Below are positions 6,185 to 7,911 of a stretch of DNA of 7,911 nucleotides, piece after piece. Positions within the stretch are counted from its first letter, which is position 1, and every line of letters begins with the position of its first letter. The position numbers and the translations under genes are program-made. Below the pieces are notes generated by a model, which had not been told where the DNA came from, ran no database searches, and was given only the letters and a program-made list of their open reading frames with translations. The DNA is from Anaerolineaceae bacterium UBA1415 (GTDB taxonomy: Bacteria; Chloroflexota; Anaerolineae; Anaerolineales; Anaerolineaceae): NCBI GenBank assembly GCA_002305635.1, contig DBPR01000020.1:85305-93215 (forward strand). The letters are read 5' to 3'.

Positions 6185-6192
6185 ATTATAGA

Positions 6193-6582
6193 ATGGCACG
6201 TATTGAAGGTGTTGACCTCCCGCGCAACAAGCGCATTCAGATTGGCTTACGCTATATCTATGGTATCGGCCCGAAAGTAGCCGATAAAATTTTGGAAGCT
6301 ACCGGAGTTGACCCGGACATTCGCGTTAAGGATCTTCCTGAAGATGAAGTGTCAAAACTGCGCGAATACATCGGCCAAAACTTAACTGTCGAAGGTGACC
6401 TGCGTCGTGAAGTTCAGATGAACATCAAGCGATTGGTCGAAATCGGTTGTTACCGTGGCCTGCGCCACCGCCGAAACCTGCCCCTGCGCGGTCAGAACAC
6501 CCGCACCAACGCGCGCACCCGTAAGGGACCAAAGCGCACCGTTGCCGGTCGTGGCCGCCGCCGTGGAGCAACCAAGAAATAA
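6193..6582 (+). CDS. rpsM: 30S ribosomal protein S13
   Basis: S13 is a small-subunit head protein that contacts the P-site tRNA and forms intersubunit bridges. The 129-residue protein begins MARIEGVDLPRNKRIQIGLR, followed by the helix-two-turn-helix around YIYGIGPKVADKIL (about 22-35). Then come VEGDLRREVQMNIKRL and the S13 signature GLRHRRNLPLRGQ with TRTNARTRKGPK. The tail (AGRGRRRGATKK) is strongly basic and a little longer than in E. coli S13 (118 residues). This tail reaches tRNA in known ribosome structures. It is followed by an unusually long, structured spacer before rpsK. Confidence 0.97.
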   Translation: MARIEGVDLPRNKRIQIGLRYIYGIGPKVADKILEATGVDPDIRVKDLPEDEVSKLREYIGQNLTVEGDLRREVQMNIKRLVEIGCYRGLRHRRNLPLRGQNTRTNARTRKGPKRTVAGRGRRRGATKK

Positions 6583-6690
6583 TAAGATCAACCAACTGGC
6601 AATCCAATTCACCGGGTGGGGTTCCCTTTCTCCCCTGCGGCAACCTGGTGAAAGACCTGTCAGACGTGAAAGATTGAGTGAGGAAGAATT
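6583..6690 (+). promoter_or_regulatory. Structured leader between rpsM and rpsK, candidate autoregulatory RNA
   Basis: This 108-nt spacer is non-coding as far as I can see. It contains a 10-bp stem: TTCACCGGGT (6608-6617) pairs with ACCTGGTGAA (6643-6652), with one G-U pair. An inner GGGG (6618-6621)/CCCC (6632-6635) stem sits on top, leaving a 7-nt bulge TGCGGCA (6636-6642) and a pyrimidine loop (6622-6631). CTTTCTC (6626-6632) can pair with GAGGAAG (6680-6686), the rpsK SD, over 7 bp with one G-U. Such a loop-to-SD pseudoknot could lower rpsK translation. There is no T-run, so it is not a classical terminator. The stem is seen in the sequence. Regulation, possibly by S4, is inference. Confidence 0.5.
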
Positions 6691-7095
6691 ATGGCTAAAC
6701 AAGCACGTACAGCGCGCCGAACACTTGGCTCGCGCAAAGTCAAGCGCCAGATTTCAACAGGTCAGGTGCACGTTTTTGCGTCCTTTAATAACACCATCGT
6801 TACCGTAACAGATCTGCAGGGCAACACGGTTGCCTGGGGCAGTTCCGGTTCGGCTGGTTTTAAGGGTTCCCGCAAGAGCACACCTTTCGCTGCCCGTATG
6901 GCAACTGAACAAACCATTAAAGTGGCCCAGCAGATGGGTCTGCAGGAAGTGGAATTGTTCGTCAAAGGTCCTGGCCCCGGTCGGGAAGCTGCCATTCGTG
7001 CCGTCCAGGCGTTGGGTTTGAAAGTGATCAAGATCACTGATTTGACTCCAGTTCCCCATAACGGCTGCCGGCCTCCAAAGAAACGCCGCGTGTAG
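6691..7095 (+). CDS. rpsK: 30S ribosomal protein S11
   Basis: S11 lies on the small-subunit platform, close to the mRNA exit and the E site. The 134-residue protein has a basic N-terminal tail, then QVHVFASFNNTIVTVTDLQG (25-44), the WGSSGSAGFKGSRKSTPFAA block (49-68), and VKGPGPGREAAIRA (91-104). It ends in the diagnostic TDLTPVPHNGCRPPKKRRV. Asn124-Gly125 corresponds to the Asn-Gly site that is converted to isoaspartate in E. coli S11. The SD GAGG (6680-6683) is the segment that the upstream loop could mask. Length and sequence are otherwise ordinary (129 residues in E. coli). Confidence 0.97.
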   Translation: MAKQARTARRTLGSRKVKRQISTGQVHVFASFNNTIVTVTDLQGNTVAWGSSGSAGFKGSRKSTPFAARMATEQTIKVAQQMGLQEVELFVKGPGPGREAAIRAVQALGLKVIKITDLTPVPHNGCRPPKKRRV

Positions 7096-7123
7096 TACAA
7101 AAGATAAAGGAAATTGAGTAATT

Positions 7124-7762
7124 ATGGCAAGATATACAGAAGCAGTTTGTCGATTATGCCGTCGGGAAGGCGAAAAACTTTTCCTAAAAGGATCACGCTG
7201 TTATACCCCGAAATGCGCATTTGAAAAAAGAGCTTATGCCCCCGGTATGCATGGCAAGATGAGCGCTGCCCGCCCTGGTCGCCAATCTGACTATGGCAAG
7301 CAGCTGCGCGCCAAACAAAAAGCCCGCCGTATCTATGGCATTTACGAACGACAATTCCGCCGTTTTTATGGTCAGGCGCTGGCAATGCGCGGTCAGACCG
7401 GTGCTAACCTGCTGACCATCCTCGAGACCAGCCTGGCAAATGTTGTTTACCGACTGGGCTTTGCTGCCAGTCGCGCACAGGCTCGCATTCTGGTGACCCA
7501 TGGTCACTTCCAGGTCAATGGCAGGCGCGCTGACATCCCCTCCTATCGTATTTTGGTGGATGATGTCATCAGCGTTAAGGAAAGCTCACGGGATAATGCC
7601 TACTTTAAGCACCTGCGGGAAGAAGCTGAAGGTCGTGTGGTACCAACCTGGTTGGCTCGTGATCTGACCAACCTGAGCGGTCGCATGTTGCGCACACCGG
7701 AACGTTCTGAAATCGACGGAAATCTCAACGAACAGCTGATCGTTGAATACTATTCCCGCTAA
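7124..7762 (+). CDS. rpsD: 30S ribosomal protein S4, zinc-binding form
   Basis: S4 is a primary 16S rRNA binder that nucleates assembly of the 5' domain. In E. coli it represses the alpha operon by binding a pseudoknot in its mRNA. The 212-residue product has an N-terminal zinc site Cys9-x2-Cys12-x13-Cys26-x4-Cys31 (VCRLCRREG, RCYTPKC), as in Thermus S4. Helical blocks follow with KARRIYGIYERQFRRFY. The S4 RNA-binding domain is at about 100-165 (LANVVYRLGFAASRAQARIL, GHFQVNGRRADIPSYR). It ends NEQLIVEYYSR. The most visible SD, AAAGGAAA (7106-7113), is rather far from the ATG, about 12 nt from GGA, with a weaker GAG in between. Translation may therefore be moderate or coupled. Confidence 0.97.
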   Translation: MARYTEAVCRLCRREGEKLFLKGSRCYTPKCAFEKRAYAPGMHGKMSAARPGRQSDYGKQLRAKQKARRIYGIYERQFRRFYGQALAMRGQTGANLLTILETSLANVVYRLGFAASRAQARILVTHGHFQVNGRRADIPSYRILVDDVISVKESSRDNAYFKHLREEAEGRVVPTWLARDLTNLSGRMLRTPERSEIDGNLNEQLIVEYYSR

Positions 7763-7776
7763 TCAGTAGAATAGTA

Positions 7777-7801
7777 CAGTCTTTCCCTTGAAGTTAGACT
7801 G
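7777..7801 (+). promoter_or_regulatory. Hairpin in the rpsD-rpoA spacer
   Basis: CAGTCT (7777-7782) and AGACTG (7796-7801) form a perfect 6-bp stem around a 13-nt loop. TTC/GAA could add a small inner helix. The 3' arm ends 3 nt before the rpoA SD AGAGGT. No T-run follows, so it does not look like an intrinsic terminator. It may influence rpoA initiation. The loop contains TTCCCTT (7783-7789), also found in the loop ahead of rpsK. The hairpin is visible; any function is inferred. Confidence 0.4.
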
Positions 7802-7804
7802 AAC

Positions 7805-7810
7805 AGAGGT
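7805..7810 (+). promoter_or_regulatory. rpoA Shine-Dalgarno that selects a GTG start
   Basis: AGAGGT lies 4 nt before the GTG at 7815 and 16 nt before the first in-frame ATG at 7827. Spacing favours GTG, though 4 nt is short. No SD stands near the ATG codons at 7827 or 7833. Confidence 0.55.
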
Positions 7811-7814
7811 AAAC

Positions 7815-7911
7815 GTGACAAAAATAATGGAAATGGTATCACCAAAGATAGAGCGCACAGAAGAGTCGCGCGATTATGGTAAATTCACCATCAGCCCGTT
7901 GGAACGCGGCT
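7815..7911 (+). CDS. rpoA: DNA-directed RNA polymerase subunit alpha (5' end only)
   Basis: The alpha subunit dimerises to start RNA polymerase assembly and binds UP elements and activators through its C-terminal domain. Only the first 32 codons are visible. After a variable start (MTKIMEMVSPKIERTEES) comes DYGKFTISPLERG, which matches the first strand of the alpha N-terminal domain, where homologues continue into FGxTLGNALRR. The frame runs off the window. I chose the GTG at 7815 because of the AGAGGT just upstream. ATG 7827 or 7833 would fit family length equally well but have no SD. Position after rpsD is the standard alpha-operon order, and rplQ would be expected beyond the window. Confidence 0.9.
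   Translation, partial: MTKIMEMVSPKIERTEESRDYGKFTISPLERG

Noticed and set aside
6145..6192. An N-terminal extension of rpsM from a TTG at 6145
   Set aside because: The added 16 residues overlap rpmJ, do not resemble S13 and lack an SD. ATG 6193 has an SD and the canonical N terminus.
6455..6808. A 117-codon + frame running from rpsM through the spacer into rpsK
   Set aside because: It is out of frame with both conserved genes. The spacer part corresponds to the RNA hairpin and the protein has no family resemblance.
1..7911. Mobile element, CRISPR, tRNA/rRNA or defence system
   Set aside because: The window is filled by conserved operon genes, and the spacers are too short for such elements. 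I saw no transposase, long inverted ends or regular repeat array.

Overview
The window is a continuous stretch of a bacterial ribosomal-protein superoperon (spc plus alpha type), read entirely on the + strand. The order is rplE (3' end only), rpsN, rpsH, rplF, rplR, rpsE, rpmD, rplO, secY, adk, map, rpmJ, rpsM, rpsK, rpsD and rpoA (5' end only). All are housekeeping genes. I see no insertion sequence, phage gene, CRISPR array, tRNA, rRNA or defence gene.

The organism is a bacterium of medium GC, about 50-55% by eye. The placement of adk and map after secY, and of rpsD between rpsK and rpoA, is seen in Chloroflexota, Actinobacteria and Thermus-like lineages. S14, L36 and S4 all keep their zinc-binding cysteines. 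From remembered protein similarity I infer a Chloroflexota member, probably Anaerolineae-like. This is a judgement, not a search result.

Layout: positions 1-5905 are very tightly packed. Genes overlap by 1-8 bases (rplE/rpsN, rpsE/rpmD, adk/map) or are separated by 2-20 bases that hold little more than a Shine-Dalgarno (SD) sequence. This part encodes 5S-rRNA binders (L5, L18), other large-subunit proteins (L6, L30, L15), small-subunit proteins (S14, S8, S5), the SecY translocon pore, adenylate kinase and methionine aminopeptidase.

Positions 5906-6067 break the packing. This AT-rich spacer lies where infA (IF-1) is often found, but no infA is present. It holds a near-consensus sigma-70 type promoter (TTGCCA, 17 bp, TATAAT), which would give rpmJ-rpsM-rpsK-rpsD-rpoA their own transcript start.

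Two more spacers carry hairpins. One (6583-6690, before rpsK) has a 10-bp stem whose pyrimidine loop can pair with the rpsK SD. The other (7763-7814, before rpoA) has a 6-bp stem. Both loops contain TTCCCTT. As S4 is the known autoregulator of alpha operons in E. coli, these are candidate autoregulatory sites. That is inference.

The most notable points are this regulatory architecture, the missing infA, and a SecY cytosolic loop in which the normally invariant arginine of the PGIRPG motif is replaced. I found no previously undescribed multi-gene system.
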